DNA of 64,000 nt from Streptosporangium pseudovulgare (GTDB lineage Bacteria; Actinomycetota; Actinomycetes; Streptosporangiales; Streptosporangiaceae), in contig NZ_BMQJ01000013.1 of the NCBI RefSeq assembly GCF_014648055.1, positions 1 through 64,000 on the forward strand. The letters are read 5' to 3'. The number at the start of each line of letters is the position of its first letter. Position 1 is the first letter of the stretch. Below are positions 18,020 through 27,742 of the stretch, piece by piece. The notes below the pieces were generated by a model. The model searched no databases and was not told where the DNA came from. It saw nothing but the letters and a program-made list of their open reading frames with translations. A program made the position numbers and the translations under genes.

Positions 18020-19041
18020 CGCTCGGAGCGCTCCGGATGCCCGGGGTTCCCGGGGCGCTCCGGATGCCCGGAGTACTCGGGCCGTTCAGCCTGTTCGGCC
18101 TGTTCAGCTTGTTCAGGCTGCTGGGGCTGCTGGGGCTGCTGGGGCTGCTGGGGCCGTTCCGTTCGGGCCGCCAGGTCGATGACCCGCCCGCCGGTGCCGG
18201 TGGCGCACAGCGCGGCGGCGAACAGGATGATCTGGTTGAGGATCTTGAGGAAGGCCAGCATCCCGACGGCGCCCGCCACGACCTGGTAGGCGGGGTTGGC
18301 CGCGGTGGTCTCCAGGTAGAACTGGCCGATGGTCTTGAGGATCTCCAGCCCGGCGGTGGCGAACAGCGCGGGCCCCAGCACCCGGCCGAGCGGCAGCCGC
18401 AGCCGGGGCGTCACGGTGAGCAGGGCGGCGGCCAGCAGCGTGTTCACCGCCAGGCCGAGCACGAACGAGACCGCCGACAGCAGCCATCTCGTCGCGTCGT
18501 CGGTGACGCCCACGGTGTGCAGGAACACCCAGTTCAGCAGCGACTCGGCGGCGAAGGACACCGCGAGGGAGACCGACAGCAGCAGCCCCAGCCCGGCCAG
18601 CACGCCCAGGTCGATCACCTGGCGCAGGAGGTAGGCGCCCGGGTACTCCTCCAGCCGCCAGATCGCCCGGATCGCCGAGCGCATGCTGTCCACCCAGAAC
18701 AGACCGGTCAGCGGCAGGCCAACCAGGGCGATCGCCCCGGCCGTGCCCCGGGCGTCGCGCAGCGCCGCCACGTCCAGACGGGGGAAGTTCTCACTCAGGA
18801 AGACCTGCACCGTGGCGATGACCTTCGGGTCGTCCAGCACGTGCCCGATGATCGAGAACCCCAGCAGCCCGAGCGCGAACACCGCGAAGAACGAGTAGTA
18901 GGTGAGCGCGGCCGACAGCCGCCCGCCGTCGGCCTGGTCGTACCGCACCCCGGCGCGCACCAGATGGTCCAGCCAGCCGTTGCGGCGGCGGGCCCGCGTC
19001 CAGAACGCCGCCATCCGCCCGGCGAATCCCGTGACCGTCAT
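17989..19041 (-). CDS. YihY/BrkB-family inner-membrane protein with repetitive C-terminal tail
   Basis: 350 aa. The YihY/UPF0761 core has about six membrane segments, with RLSAALTYYSFFAVFALGLLGFSII, GLFWVDSMRSAIRAIWRLEE and the GMLAFLKILNQIILFAAAL region. Function of the family is not settled. Unusual is the last 55 residues: four PQQ units, three EQA units, then GHPERPGNPGHPERSERPA, encoded by short DNA repeats. This polar tail is probably cytoplasmic and slippage-prone. ATG at 19041. Confidence 0.9.
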   Translation of the reverse strand: MTVTGFAGRMAAFWTRARRRNGWLDHLVRAGVRYDQADGGRLSAALTYYSFFAVFALGLLGFSIIGHVLDDPKVIATVQVFLSENFPRLDVAALRDARGTAGAIALVGLPLTGLFWVDSMRSAIRAIWRLEEYPGAYLLRQVIDLGVLAGLGLLLSVSLAVSFAAESLLNWVFLHTVGVTDDATRWLLSAVSFVLGLAVNTLLAAALLTVTPRLRLPLGRVLGPALFATAGLEILKTIGQFYLETTAANPAYQVVAGAVGMLAFLKILNQIILFAAALCATGTGGRVIDLAARTERPQQPQQPQQPQQPEQAEQAEQAERPEYSGHPERPGNPGHPERSERPAVTSVPDA

Positions 19042-19050
19042 GGCGGGACA

Positions 19051-19800
19051 CTACCCGGCGCCCGCCGCTCTACCGCCCTCCGGCACCCCGTCCGGCCGGC
19101 GGCCCCTCCTGCGGTGCCGGCCCGCCCCGGGGCGGGGCCGCCGCCTGGTCAGCAGGAACGTCGCGACGAGCAGTACGGCCAGCAGCCCGGCGACCGGCAC
19201 CGTCTCCGCCGGCACGCCGTACGGCCCCGTGCCGAAGGCCAGAGCGGGCGCGCCGGGGCCGGGGGCCGGGCGCACCTCGATCCGGGTGACCCCGGAGGGG
19301 ACCGGCGCCCCTTCGGCCGGGGGCGCGCCCGCCAGGCTCTCCCTGACCTTGCGCGGCAGGCCGTAGCCGACGACCTTGCTCTCGTCGCGGGTCTTGCGCT
19401 TCAGCCGGGAGCCGTCGACGTTCGCCTCGATCGTGTGGATCGTTCCACCGTCCACGCTCTCGACCACGCCCACGTGGTCGATGCCGCCGATGTCCCCGCC
19501 GCCGGACCAGTCGAAGAAGACCAGCGCCCCGGGCTCGGGCGTGCGCGACCACGCGCCGTGCGTGGTGAACCAGCGGGCGTGGGAGGGGGTCCAGGCGAAC
19601 CGGCCGACGTAGTCGGCGACGCCGGCCTTCGCCGCGGCCCAGGCGATGAACATGTCGCACCAGGGGGCCTTCTCGTACTCGGCGTCCCGGGCGACGTTGG
19701 CCGAGTACCACAGGCCGAACACGGTGGGCTGCCCGTCCCGCTGGCGGTACCCGAGCTCCGGCGCCATGGCCTTCAGCAGTGCGTCACCGATCGGATCCAA
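19051..19800 (-). CDS. CHAP-domain protein with C-terminal membrane anchor
   Basis: About 249 aa. The domain from LDPIGDALLKAMAPELGYRQRDG through KAPWCDMFIAWAAAKAG (catalytic Cys), ALVFFDWSGGGDIGGIDHVGVVES (catalytic His) and HTIEANVDG matches CHAP amidases/peptidases acting on peptidoglycan. A single membrane segment (VAGLLAVLLVATFLLT) and an Arg-rich end follow; no N-terminal signal peptide is visible. The TTG at 19800 is preferred because an upstream ATG (19986) lies inside a terminator-like hairpin. A TACAGT -10-like box at 19875-19870 fits this start. Start uncertain. Stop lies 9 bp before the YihY start on the same strand. Confidence 0.8.
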   Translation of the reverse strand: MDPIGDALLKAMAPELGYRQRDGQPTVFGLWYSANVARDAEYEKAPWCDMFIAWAAAKAGVADYVGRFAWTPSHARWFTTHGAWSRTPEPGALVFFDWSGGGDIGGIDHVGVVESVDGGTIHTIEANVDGSRLKRKTRDESKVVGYGLPRKVRESLAGAPPAEGAPVPSGVTRIEVRPAPGPGAPALAFGTGPYGVPAETVPVAGLLAVLLVATFLLTRRRPRPGAGRHRRRGRRPDGVPEGGRAAGAG

Positions 19801-19956
19801 GGCCGTCAGCCACCCCGTCCGCGTGTCCTCCGCCCTTCCGCGAAGGGTGGGCGCCGTCCGACAATCCGGACTGTATTCCGTGCGACGCGAAGAAGATGGC
19901 CTTTTTCGATAAAAGGGGGATTTGTCCGGCGCTTTGCTGTCGGAACCGCCGAATAA

Positions 19957-19977
19957 CGGGAACGGCCGGCGTTCCCG
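19957..19977 (-). terminator. Probable gdhA terminator hairpin
   Basis: 8-bp perfect stem CGGGAACG/CGTTCCCG with a 5-nt loop, followed on the minus strand by TTATT. It lies 236 bp after the gdhA stop and before the CHAP-protein promoter region. Confidence 0.6.
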
Positions 19978-19984
19978 GCCTGTC

Positions 19985-20200
19985 ATGCCCGCCCGGAGGG
20001 CTCGGTCCAGCCGGGGCCGGCCAGGACCGGGAGACCGCTGCCCGGCCCGGCAGGACCACCCGGCCCGGCAGGACCACCCGGACCGGGAGACCGGCGCCCG
20101 GACCGGGAGACCGCTGCCCGGCGGGACCGCCCGGACCGGACACCGGCCCGGCGGGATCCTCCCGAGCCGGGAGGCCCCGATCCGGGAGGTACCGCGCGGG
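19985..20200. repeat. Degenerate GC-rich repeats downstream of gdhA
   Basis: Interleaved short units ACCGGGAGACCG (three copies) and CCCGGCAGGACCACCCGG (two copies) with degenerate relatives. No coding signal supported. Confidence 0.55.
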
Positions 20201-20212
20201 GCGGGCGCGGCC

Positions 20213-21594
<1,382 letters not shown>

Positions 21595-21691
21595 TCTGCC
21601 AAGAGTAGGCGACGCGGATCCGCGGATCTTCAGAGGCCGGCCGCCCCGAGGGGGGTGCCCGGGGGACGGCCGGCCAGGCGCCGAAGGCAGG

Positions 21692-22486
21692 TCAGCGGCC
21701 CGGGGAGGGCCAGGCGTTCGGGCGGCAGCCGTACAGCGACTTGGTCTGCTGGAGCATCACCGGGGCCCGCCGGCCGCGCCCGGGGCACGGCGTGTGGCCG
21801 TGGCCGAGGCCGTGGCCCACCTCGTGATTGATGACGTACTCCCGGTAGGTGGCGACGTCGCCCTTGTAACCGCGCACGCCCTGGTTCCACCGCATGGCGT
21901 TGATCACCGCGCGCCTGCCGTTCCAGCAGGACAGCATGCCGTTGGTGATCATCGGCAGGCACTGCCGGTCGGTCATCGCGGGGCTGGACAGCGACACCCG
22001 GATCTCCACCGGCCCGCGCGCCACGCGCTTGAACCGGAACCCCCAGCTCCGCGGGTCGTTCAGCGTCCGGTGCACGGCCTCGGCGAACTCCCGCCCGTCG
22101 AACGGCAGGCCGCGCTCGACCTCGACGATGTAGCGGACCACTCGCCCCTTGCCACCCGCCGGCGGCTCGGCCCCGCCGCCCACGACGGCGTAGCGGCCGC
22201 CCGCCGAGGCCGGCACCTTCATCCGCTGCGGCTGCCGGCGACCGTTGGCCAGGAGGAAGGGACGGTCCGTTCCGGGGGACGACCGCGGCGAGGCCGTCGG
22301 CGTGGGGGGCGGGGTGGGGGTCACCGGCACCCGCGGCAGGGCCTCGGGCGTGGCGGGTGTGTCCGGGACCGGTTCGAGGCGACCGCTCAGCAGGGTGGCG
22401 CCGCCGGCCAGCAGCGTCGCCGAAATACTGAGGGCGAGAAAGCCCACAAAAGGTTTGCGGTCATAAAATTGTACCTTCCTGGACAT
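21692..22486 (-). CDS. DUF3152 (zincin-like) membrane-anchored or secreted protein
   Basis: 264 aa. A basic N-terminus is followed by a hydrophobic segment (PFVGFLALSISATLLAGGATLL, about 12-33), then a Pro/Thr-rich linker (TPTPPPTPTASPR). The globular domain ends with VINHEVGHGLGHGHTPCPGRGRRAPVM, a metalloprotease-type HExxHxxGxxH-like motif, and conserved Cys residues. Such DUF3152 proteins are actinobacterial extracellular proteins of unknown role; protease activity is inferred from the motif only. ATG start near TAAGGTTT. Confidence 0.88.
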   Translation of the reverse strand: MSRKVQFYDRKPFVGFLALSISATLLAGGATLLSGRLEPVPDTPATPEALPRVPVTPTPPPTPTASPRSSPGTDRPFLLANGRRQPQRMKVPASAGGRYAVVGGGAEPPAGGKGRVVRYIVEVERGLPFDGREFAEAVHRTLNDPRSWGFRFKRVARGPVEIRVSLSSPAMTDRQCLPMITNGMLSCWNGRRAVINAMRWNQGVRGYKGDVATYREYVINHEVGHGLGHGHTPCPGRGRRAPVMLQQTKSLYGCRPNAWPSPGR

Positions 22487-22519
22487 AGGCCGTAAACCTT
22501 ATTACCTCCCGCCGTCAGC

Positions 22520-22725
22520 GATCAGCCGGGAGGCCCACGCGGGCGCCAGGGGACTCCCGCCCACGCGGGCGCCCGGGGACTCCCCGCCGGGCGCCCGTCC
22601 CCGCCTTCCGCCCGCCGGGCGAGCCGCTCCCGCCTCCCGGTCCGTCCCGCCTCCCGGCGGCGCGCCGGTCCCCGGTGTCCCGGCCCGGTTCCGGGGTACT
22701 GCCAGGGTTCCGGGGTACTGCCAGG
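22520..22725. repeat. Short repeats in the 22487-22841 intergenic gap
   Basis: Includes two copies of a CACGCGGGCGCC-ggggactccc unit (22540-22590) and a perfect 19-bp tandem pair GTTCCGGGGTACTGCCAGG (22688-22706, 22707-22725). The rest of the gap shows no gene. It must hold the promoters of both divergent neighbours. Confidence 0.65.
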
Positions 22726-22841
22726 CAGACGGTCATGGAAGCGGGTCCCCGCCCCGCGGGTCGCAGACGAGCCCGCGGCGGAGGCGGCGGACCGGGGGAC
22801 GGCGGATCCGAGCCGGCGGATCCGGCGGAAAGGAGCACGCC

Positions 22842-23756
22842 GTGCAGCACTACGACGCGGCGATCATCGGCGGTGGGCCGGCCGGGCTGACGGCGGCCAT
22901 GACGCTGAGCCGCTCGGTGCGCCGGGTGGCGGTCCTGGAGACCAGACGGCCGCCGCGCAACGCCCCCTCCAGGGGGGTGCACGGCATCGTCGGCCTCGAC
23001 GGCCTCAGCCCCGACGAGTACCGCCGCCGCGCCTGGGCCGACCTGGCGCGGTACGGCATGGCCGACATGTACGAGACCACCGCGACCGACGTGATCCCCG
23101 ACCCCGATGGGGGCTTCACCGTCCTGTCGGACCGCCGCGGCCCGCTGTGGGCGCACCAGGTTCTCCTCGCCGCCGGGGTGATCGACGTCCACCCCGAGGT
23201 GGAGGGGTTCGGCGAGTGCTGGGGCAGGACGGTCATCCACTGCCCGTTCTGCGTCGGCTGGGAGAACCAGGGCCGCACCTGGGGCGTGGTCACCTCCGAC
23301 CCCGCCTTCGCCAGGACGGCCGTCGCCGGCTTCTCCGCCTGGAGCCCCGACGTGATCGTCCTGGCCGACGGCACCCTGCCCGAACCGGTCCCTGGGACGA
23401 GGGTCGTCGAGGGAAGGATCCGCCGGCTCCACCACACCGGCGGCAGGCTGCACGCGGTCGAGCTGGAGGACGGCACGCTCGTCGAGCGGCAGACCCTGCT
23501 GTGGCAGCCCGGCCAGCGGCCCGTCCCGCTGGTCACGCGCCTGGCCGAGCGGCTGGGCCTGGTGGTCGGCGGCGACGGCTACGTCAAGACCGACGAGTCC
23601 CACCGCACCGACGTGCCCGGCCTGTACGCCGCCGGGGACCTCATCACCGAGTCGCAGGCCGCGATCGGGTCGGCCGCCGCCGGGTCGGCCGCCGCCTTCA
23701 CGATGATCTCCGACGCCTGCGGCGCCTGGGCGGTGGAGCCCGCCGAGGCCCCCTGA
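22842..23756 (+). CDS. FAD-dependent thioredoxin-reductase-like protein
   Basis: 304 aa. N-terminal FAD motif GGGPAG (10-15), redox-type CPFC (134-137, in VIHCPFCVGWE), and the C-terminal TDVPGLYAAGDLITESQAAIGSAAAGSAAA FAD motif define a TrxB-family fold. The NADPH motif is degenerate (GVVTSDPAFARTAVAGF in place of GxGxxA), so it may be one of the NAD(P)H-independent or altered-donor relatives. GTG start with AAAGGAG nine bases upstream. Single gene; no thioredoxin beside it. Confidence 0.88.
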   Translation: MQHYDAAIIGGGPAGLTAAMTLSRSVRRVAVLETRRPPRNAPSRGVHGIVGLDGLSPDEYRRRAWADLARYGMADMYETTATDVIPDPDGGFTVLSDRRGPLWAHQVLLAAGVIDVHPEVEGFGECWGRTVIHCPFCVGWENQGRTWGVVTSDPAFARTAVAGFSAWSPDVIVLADGTLPEPVPGTRVVEGRIRRLHHTGGRLHAVELEDGTLVERQTLLWQPGQRPVPLVTRLAERLGLVVGGDGYVKTDESHRTDVPGLYAAGDLITESQAAIGSAAAGSAAAFTMISDACGAWAVEPAEAP

Positions 23757-23893
23757 CCGGTTCCGGCCGGGACGCGAACCGCGCACCGCCCGCGTCCCGG
23801 ACTTCCGGAAGACCGCGAGGCACGGCCGCGACGCCCCGGTCCGGGGTCATCCGGCCGCGACGCCCCGGTCCCGGCCGGCGGGGCGACCGGCCG

Positions 23894-24334
23894 TCAGCGG
23901 GCGACGGACCAGCCGTGGATCCTGCCGAGGGCGGCGGCGACGCGGGCGAAACGGGCCGGGTCGAGGACCGCCCCCTCGCGGCGGATGTCGTCCTCCCCAA
24001 GCGCGAAGACGCGGTCCAGCCGCAGGTAGGAGACCCGGCCGTCACGGTCCCAGGAACCCGCGCCCAGCTCCAGCCACTCGCGGGGGTCGTCGTCGCCGTG
24101 GCTGGACAGCATCATCGCCAGCAGGCGGCGCCGGTGGCGGCCGACGACCAGCAGCGGCCGGTCCTTGCCCCGGTCAGGGTCCTCCTCGTAGGGGACCCAG
24201 GCCCACACGATCTCGCCCGGGTCGGCCAGGCCGTCCAGGTCGGGGGAGTAGTCGAGGGTCGCCGTCCGGTCCACGCCGTAGACCTCGCGGACCGCCCCCC
24301 GGGCCGGCCGCGGGTCCTCACCGAGATCACGCAT
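23894..24334 (-). CDS. PemK/MazF-like family protein (no antitoxin seen)
   Basis: 146 aa. IVWAWVPYEEDPDRGKDRPLLVVGRH matches the N-terminal strand-loop of PemK/MazF-type endoribonucleases (usual GDIVWADLDPxxGxExxKxRPVLVV), and YLRLDRVFALGEDDI matches the C-terminal part. No small antitoxin gene lies on either side. Many actinobacteria carry such solitary, longer versions of unknown role, so toxicity should not be assumed. ATG at 24334. Confidence 0.8.
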   Translation of the reverse strand: MRDLGEDPRPARGAVREVYGVDRTATLDYSPDLDGLADPGEIVWAWVPYEEDPDRGKDRPLLVVGRHRRRLLAMMLSSHGDDDPREWLELGAGSWDRDGRVSYLRLDRVFALGEDDIRREGAVLDPARFARVAAALGRIHGWSVAR

Positions 24335-24451
24335 CCGGACATCCTAACGACCCCGCCCCCGGCGGACCCGCCGGGGGCGGAGTGATCAGGGCGTCCGGCC
24401 GGACCGCCCGGACCCGCCTGGACGTGACCGTCAGCCGGTCCCGGCGGGCGG

Positions 24452-25114
24452 TCAGGAGGCCAGGCCGCGGACGGCGTCGGCGACGGGGACGTCGCCGCCG
24501 ACGAGTTCCACGATGTGCCGGTGGGGGCCAGGGGTGTCGAGCAGCTCCACGATGACCGCGGCGACGTCGTCGCGGGACACCCGCCCGGGCGGCACCGGCG
24601 GGTGCGACAGCGTGACGCGCCCGGTTCCGGGATCGTCGGTCAGCGTCCCGGGACGCAGGATCGTCCAGTCGAGGTCGCGGCGGCCCTGCAGGTCGTTCTC
24701 GGCGGCGGTCTTCGCGTCGATGTACGCCGCCCAGACCTCGTCGCTGCCCGGCTGGGGCGGCTGCCCGGCCCCCATCGAGGAGATCTGGACGAGGCGGCGG
24801 ACCCCGGCGCGCTCGGCCGCCTCGGCCAGCAGGACCGCGGCCGCGCGGTCGACGGTGTCCTTGCGCGGCACGCCGCTGCCCGCCCCGGCCCCGGCGGCGA
24901 ACACCGCGGCGTCCGCCCCGGCGAGGAGGGCGGCCACCTCCTCCACCCCCGCCTTCTCCAGGTCGCACACGACGGGCTCGGCCCCGGTCCCGCGGACGTC
25001 GTCCTCCTGCGCCGGATCGCGGATCAGGCTGACGACCTCGTCCCCCCGCCCGGCGAGCAGCCGCCCCAGCCGCAGCCCGATCTTCCCGTGGCCACCGGCG
25101 ATGACCGTACGCAT
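24452..25114 (-). CDS. NAD(P)-binding atypical SDR (YwnB/BVR-B-like)
   Basis: About 220 aa. MRTVIAGGHGKIGLRLGRLLAGRGDEV carries a GxxGxxG nucleotide motif; later come ADAAVFAAGAGAGSG, RRLVQISSMGA, YIDAKTAAENDLQ and LDWTILRPGTLTDDPGTG. This pattern defines NAD(P)H-binding short-chain-like reductases (PF13460 type). The ATG at 25114 has an AGGAGG seven bases upstream, better than the in-frame ATG at 25132. Substrate unknown. Confidence 0.88.
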   Translation of the reverse strand: MRTVIAGGHGKIGLRLGRLLAGRGDEVVSLIRDPAQEDDVRGTGAEPVVCDLEKAGVEEVAALLAGADAAVFAAGAGAGSGVPRKDTVDRAAAVLLAEAAERAGVRRLVQISSMGAGQPPQPGSDEVWAAYIDAKTAAENDLQGRRDLDWTILRPGTLTDDPGTGRVTLSHPPVPPGRVSRDDVAAVIVELLDTPGPHRHIVELVGGDVPVADAVRGLAS

Positions 25115-25245
25115 ATGATCCTCCTCTGACACGTCGCGGAAATACGGCTCGTCGTACCCCGCAGGACGCGCCTGTCACCGCCCGCCGGGGCGCAGGCGGT
25201 GACGCCCGTCCACCACGACGTGGCCGCGCGGGAGGGCTCCGGCCG

Positions 25246-26061
25246 TCAGCGGTCCGGGGACCCCGGCTCGTAGGGGCTGCGGCCCTCCCGGATCGCCGTG
25301 ACCAGTCGCGCGGTGTGCTCCTGCGCGGCCCGGTGCAGGCCGGGGCCGTAGCTGACGCGGGCGACCCCGAGCCCGGCCAGCTCGGCCAGTGACGGCGTGC
25401 CGGGGCGGAACAGGATGTTGATCGGGCCGCCGACCCCCTCGGCCAGCGCGCCGATGTCGGCGGGCTCGGAGACGAAGATCGGGTAGACGCAGTCGGCGCC
25501 GGCCGCCAGGTACTCGCGGCCCCGCCGTACGGCCTCGGCGAGTCGTTCGGCGGGGGAGCCGGAGCCGTGGTGGTGGACGTCGACCCGCGCGTTGATCACC
25601 AGGTCCACGCCCGCGGCGGAGGCGGCGGAGCGGACGGCCGCGAGGAAGGCCGCCTGCTCGGCGGCGTCGATCATCTCGCCGGTGCGCGGGTCGGAGTCCT
25701 CCAGGTTGCAGCCGGCGGCGCCGGTCGCGGCGAGCCGTTCCACCAGTTCCGCGGGCGCCAGGCCGTAGCCGCGCTCCAGGTCGGCGGTGACCGGGACGGC
25801 CACCGCGCGGACGATCCGGGCGATCGCGGCCAGCATCTCCGCGGCCGGGGCCGCCTCCCCGTCGTCGTACCCGAGCGCCGGGGCGACCGCGGCGCTGCCG
25901 GTGGCGACGGCCGGGAAGCCCGCCGCCTCCACGATCCGGGCCGAGGCGGCGTCCCAGACGTTGGGCAGCACCAGGGGATCCCCCGGCACGTGCAGCGCGC
26001 GCAGCGCCGCGGCCCCGCCGGGGGAGGGCCGGTCGTTCGTCGTGTCCTCGGCGATGGTCAT
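25246..26061 (-). CDS. Isocitrate lyase/phosphoenolpyruvate mutase family enzyme
   Basis: 271 aa. Family signature stretches are LVLPNVWDAASARIVEAAGFPAVATGSAAVA, VPVTADLERGYG, AAGCNLEDSD and VINARVDV, a TIM barrel with Asp/Glu metal ligands (DLE, ED). Members cleave or rearrange C-C or P-C bonds of 2-oxo or 2-hydroxy acids, often annotated oxaloacetate decarboxylase or carboxyvinyl-carboxyphosphonate mutase-like. No phosphonate genes flank it, so a C-C lyase role is more likely. ATG at 26061. Confidence 0.88.
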   Translation of the reverse strand: MTIAEDTTNDRPSPGGAAALRALHVPGDPLVLPNVWDAASARIVEAAGFPAVATGSAAVAPALGYDDGEAAPAAEMLAAIARIVRAVAVPVTADLERGYGLAPAELVERLAATGAAGCNLEDSDPRTGEMIDAAEQAAFLAAVRSAASAAGVDLVINARVDVHHHGSGSPAERLAEAVRRGREYLAAGADCVYPIFVSEPADIGALAEGVGGPINILFRPGTPSLAELAGLGVARVSYGPGLHRAAQEHTARLVTAIREGRSPYEPGSPDR

Positions 26062-26318
26062 GATCCGACCCTAGAGGACCGGAGAGGCCGGGCCCCAGAG
26101 CCGATTCCACGTCACCGGACCGGGCCATTCCCCGCGCGTCGTCCCGCCACCGCCCGCCCGTACGGTCGTCCCACCGGGAGGAACCGGGGCCGGCATCCGT
26201 CCGTGGCCGGCGTCCACCGAGTGCTCGCCGGGGGAGGCGGCCACGGTCGCGTGGTGAACGCGGTGCCCCGGTCGCGGGTCCCCGGGGCCGCGAACGACTC
26301 CGGAGGTGCTGAGGGCCG

Positions 26319-26720
26319 TCACTCCTCGGGTTCGATGCCCAGTGACCGGACGAGCTGGGTCAGTTCTTCGTGGAAGAGCTTGTCGGGGTTGACCGTCTGG
26401 GTGCGCAGGTGCCCGTAGATCTCCAGCGACACCAGGCCGTGCAGGTGGCCCCAGATGCGCAGCGCGAGTGCCACGCCGGCCGGAGGCAGTTCGGGGAACG
26501 CCGGACGGACCTTGCCGAGCAGCCCGGCGTCGAAGTCGGACCACTGGAAGTCGCTGCGCGCGTGAAGACGTCCGGTGTGCGGCCAGGCGGCGTCGGCGAG
26601 GGCGGCGATGCCCGTGCAGACCCGGTGCGCGGCGTCCGGGGCGGCGCCGCCCTCGGGTGCCTGGTAGCCGGGCACCGGGTCGCCGTAGATGAGGCGGAAC
26701 TTCACCGACACCGTGTCGCG
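26319..26720 (-). pseudogene. TetR-family regulator, C-terminal half only
   Basis: The readable part starts KFRLIYGDPVPGYQAPEGG and ends FHEELTQLVRSLGIEPEE, matching the ligand-binding (WHG/TetR_C) domain of TetR regulators, where FRLIYGDPVPGY follows the conserved WHG region. The entire DNA-binding helix-turn-helix and first ligand-domain helices are missing. A formal GTG start at 26738 exists only inside sequence belonging to the divergent neighbour. The fragment cannot bind DNA. It meets the neighbouring fragment at about 26705-26727. Confidence 0.75.
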
Positions 26721-26721
26721 T

Positions 26722-27165
26722 TCGGTCGCCGATCCCACGGTCTACGCCACCGCCGCCCGAGCGCTTCTCAAGGCGCTGGAGAGCCACCCCCGGACCCGGC
26801 TGATCGTGATCGGCGGCGCCGGCAGCCTGGAGATCGAGCCCGGCCTCGTACGGGCGGACTCCGACGAGCTCCTGCACGAGAGCCTCGACCGGGTGGGACT
26901 GCCGAGGGAGTACGCCGCCGCCGTGCGCGGGCATCGGGACGCCCTGAACGTCCTGCGCACCTCCAACCGGCTCTGGACCTACTTCAGCCCGGCCGAGGAG
27001 ATCGCCCCCGGCCGACGCACCGGACGGTTCCGGATCGGGGGAGACCAGCCGGTCCTCGACGCCGCCGGACGCAGCCGCATCTCCTCCGAGGACGCCGCCG
27101 TCGCACTCATCGACGAGGCGGAACTACCCCGCTTCGTCCAGCGGCGCTTCACCATCGGCTACTGA
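26722..27165 (+). pseudogene. NAD(P)-dependent oxidoreductase (NmrA/SDR-like), C-terminal half only
   Basis: The reading frame is clean from VADPTVYATAARALLKALE through RLIVIGGAGSLEIEPGLV, RTSNRLWTYFSPAEEIAPG, RTGRFRIGG and FVQRRFTIGY, matching the second half of NAD(P)H-binding reductases that normally begin with a GATGxxG motif. That N-terminal nucleotide-binding half (about 60-70 aa) is absent. A stop codon (26686-26688) closes the frame 12 codons upstream. The gene lies head to head with the TetR remnant. Confidence 0.75.
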
Positions 27166-27198
27166 ACCGGTCGGACCCACCGCCCCGTCCGGACAGCA

Positions 27199-27237
27199 CG
27201 AGACCCCCGGCGCCCTCGCCGTGGGCCGGGGGTCTCG
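27199..27237. terminator. Terminator between convergent remnant gene and rbpA
   Basis: Perfect 13-bp stem (CGAGACCCCCGGC and complement) with a 13-nt loop, 16 bp beyond the rbpA stop on the minus strand. Suitable for both directions. Confidence 0.8.
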
Positions 27238-27252
27238 CGTCAGGTCGTCGGA

Positions 27253-27597
27253 TCAGGCGCTCTTGCGGCGTTGGGCGCGCAGGATCGCCAGGCGCTCGTT
27301 GAGCACCTCCTCAAGGTCCTCGATCGTGCGACGCTCCAGCAGCATGTCCCAGTGCGTCCGCGGTGGCTTGGCCTTCTTGGCCTCCGGGAGCTCACCGTCC
27401 ACCCGCAGGGCGTTCGCGCCGCACATGCGGCACTCCCACGTCGCCGGGATCTCGGCCTCGGCGGCGAGCGGGACGTCGAACCGATGGCCCTTCGGGCAAA
27501 TGTAGGACACCTCCTGGCGCGGAGCCAGATCGGTGTTGCGGTCGTTCTCGTAGCTGGTCGCCCCGAGTCGGGTACCGCGTAGCGCACGCTCGCCCAT
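27253..27597 (-). CDS. rbpA: RNA polymerase-binding protein RbpA
   Basis: 114 aa, nearly the standard length. It starts MGERALRGTRLGATSYENDRN, has the zinc-binding-type core YICPKGHRF...WECRMCG, the basic linker, and the sigma-interacting C-terminus THWDMLLERRTIEDLEEVLNERLAILR. RbpA is an actinobacterial factor that binds group 1/2 sigma factors and stabilises the open complex. The ATG follows CAGGAGG. A consensus SigR promoter lies 55 bp upstream, matching the known thiol-stress control of rbpA in Streptomyces. Confidence 0.97.
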   Translation of the reverse strand: MGERALRGTRLGATSYENDRNTDLAPRQEVSYICPKGHRFDVPLAAEAEIPATWECRMCGANALRVDGELPEAKKAKPPRTHWDMLLERRTIEDLEEVLNERLAILRAQRRKSA

Positions 27598-27651
27598 GTC
27601 TCAATGCCTCCTGAGGGCCCCGTCGTGAGGGGTTTGTCTCCCACGGCGTAC

Positions 27652-27678
27652 AACGCTTGATACCGTGTGTGGATTCCC
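27652..27678 (-). promoter_or_regulatory. SigR-type promoter of rbpA
   Basis: Minus strand reads GGGAAT, 18 nt, then GTTG. GGAAT is at 27677-27673 and GTT at 27654-27652. This is the exact SigR (thiol-oxidative stress sigma) consensus GGGAAT-N18-GTT. The known sigR dependence of rbpA in Streptomyces supports it. It gives an mRNA leader of about 45 nt. Confidence 0.85.
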
Positions 27679-27742
27679 ACACATGGGGAGATCCAATCGC
27701 GCGTTCCTTGCCGGGTCTGCGATGCGCTTTTGGGAAGACGTC

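Noticed and set aside
19801..19986. 62-residue N-terminal extension of the CHAP protein from ATG 19986
   Set aside because: The ATG is adjacent to a terminator-like hairpin, and the added sequence is not like the family and lacks a signal peptide.
26689..26738. Formal start codons for the TetR and reductase fragments (GTG 26738, ATG 26689)
   Set aside because: Each lies inside the coding sequence of the other fragment, so they are accidents of the deletion joint.
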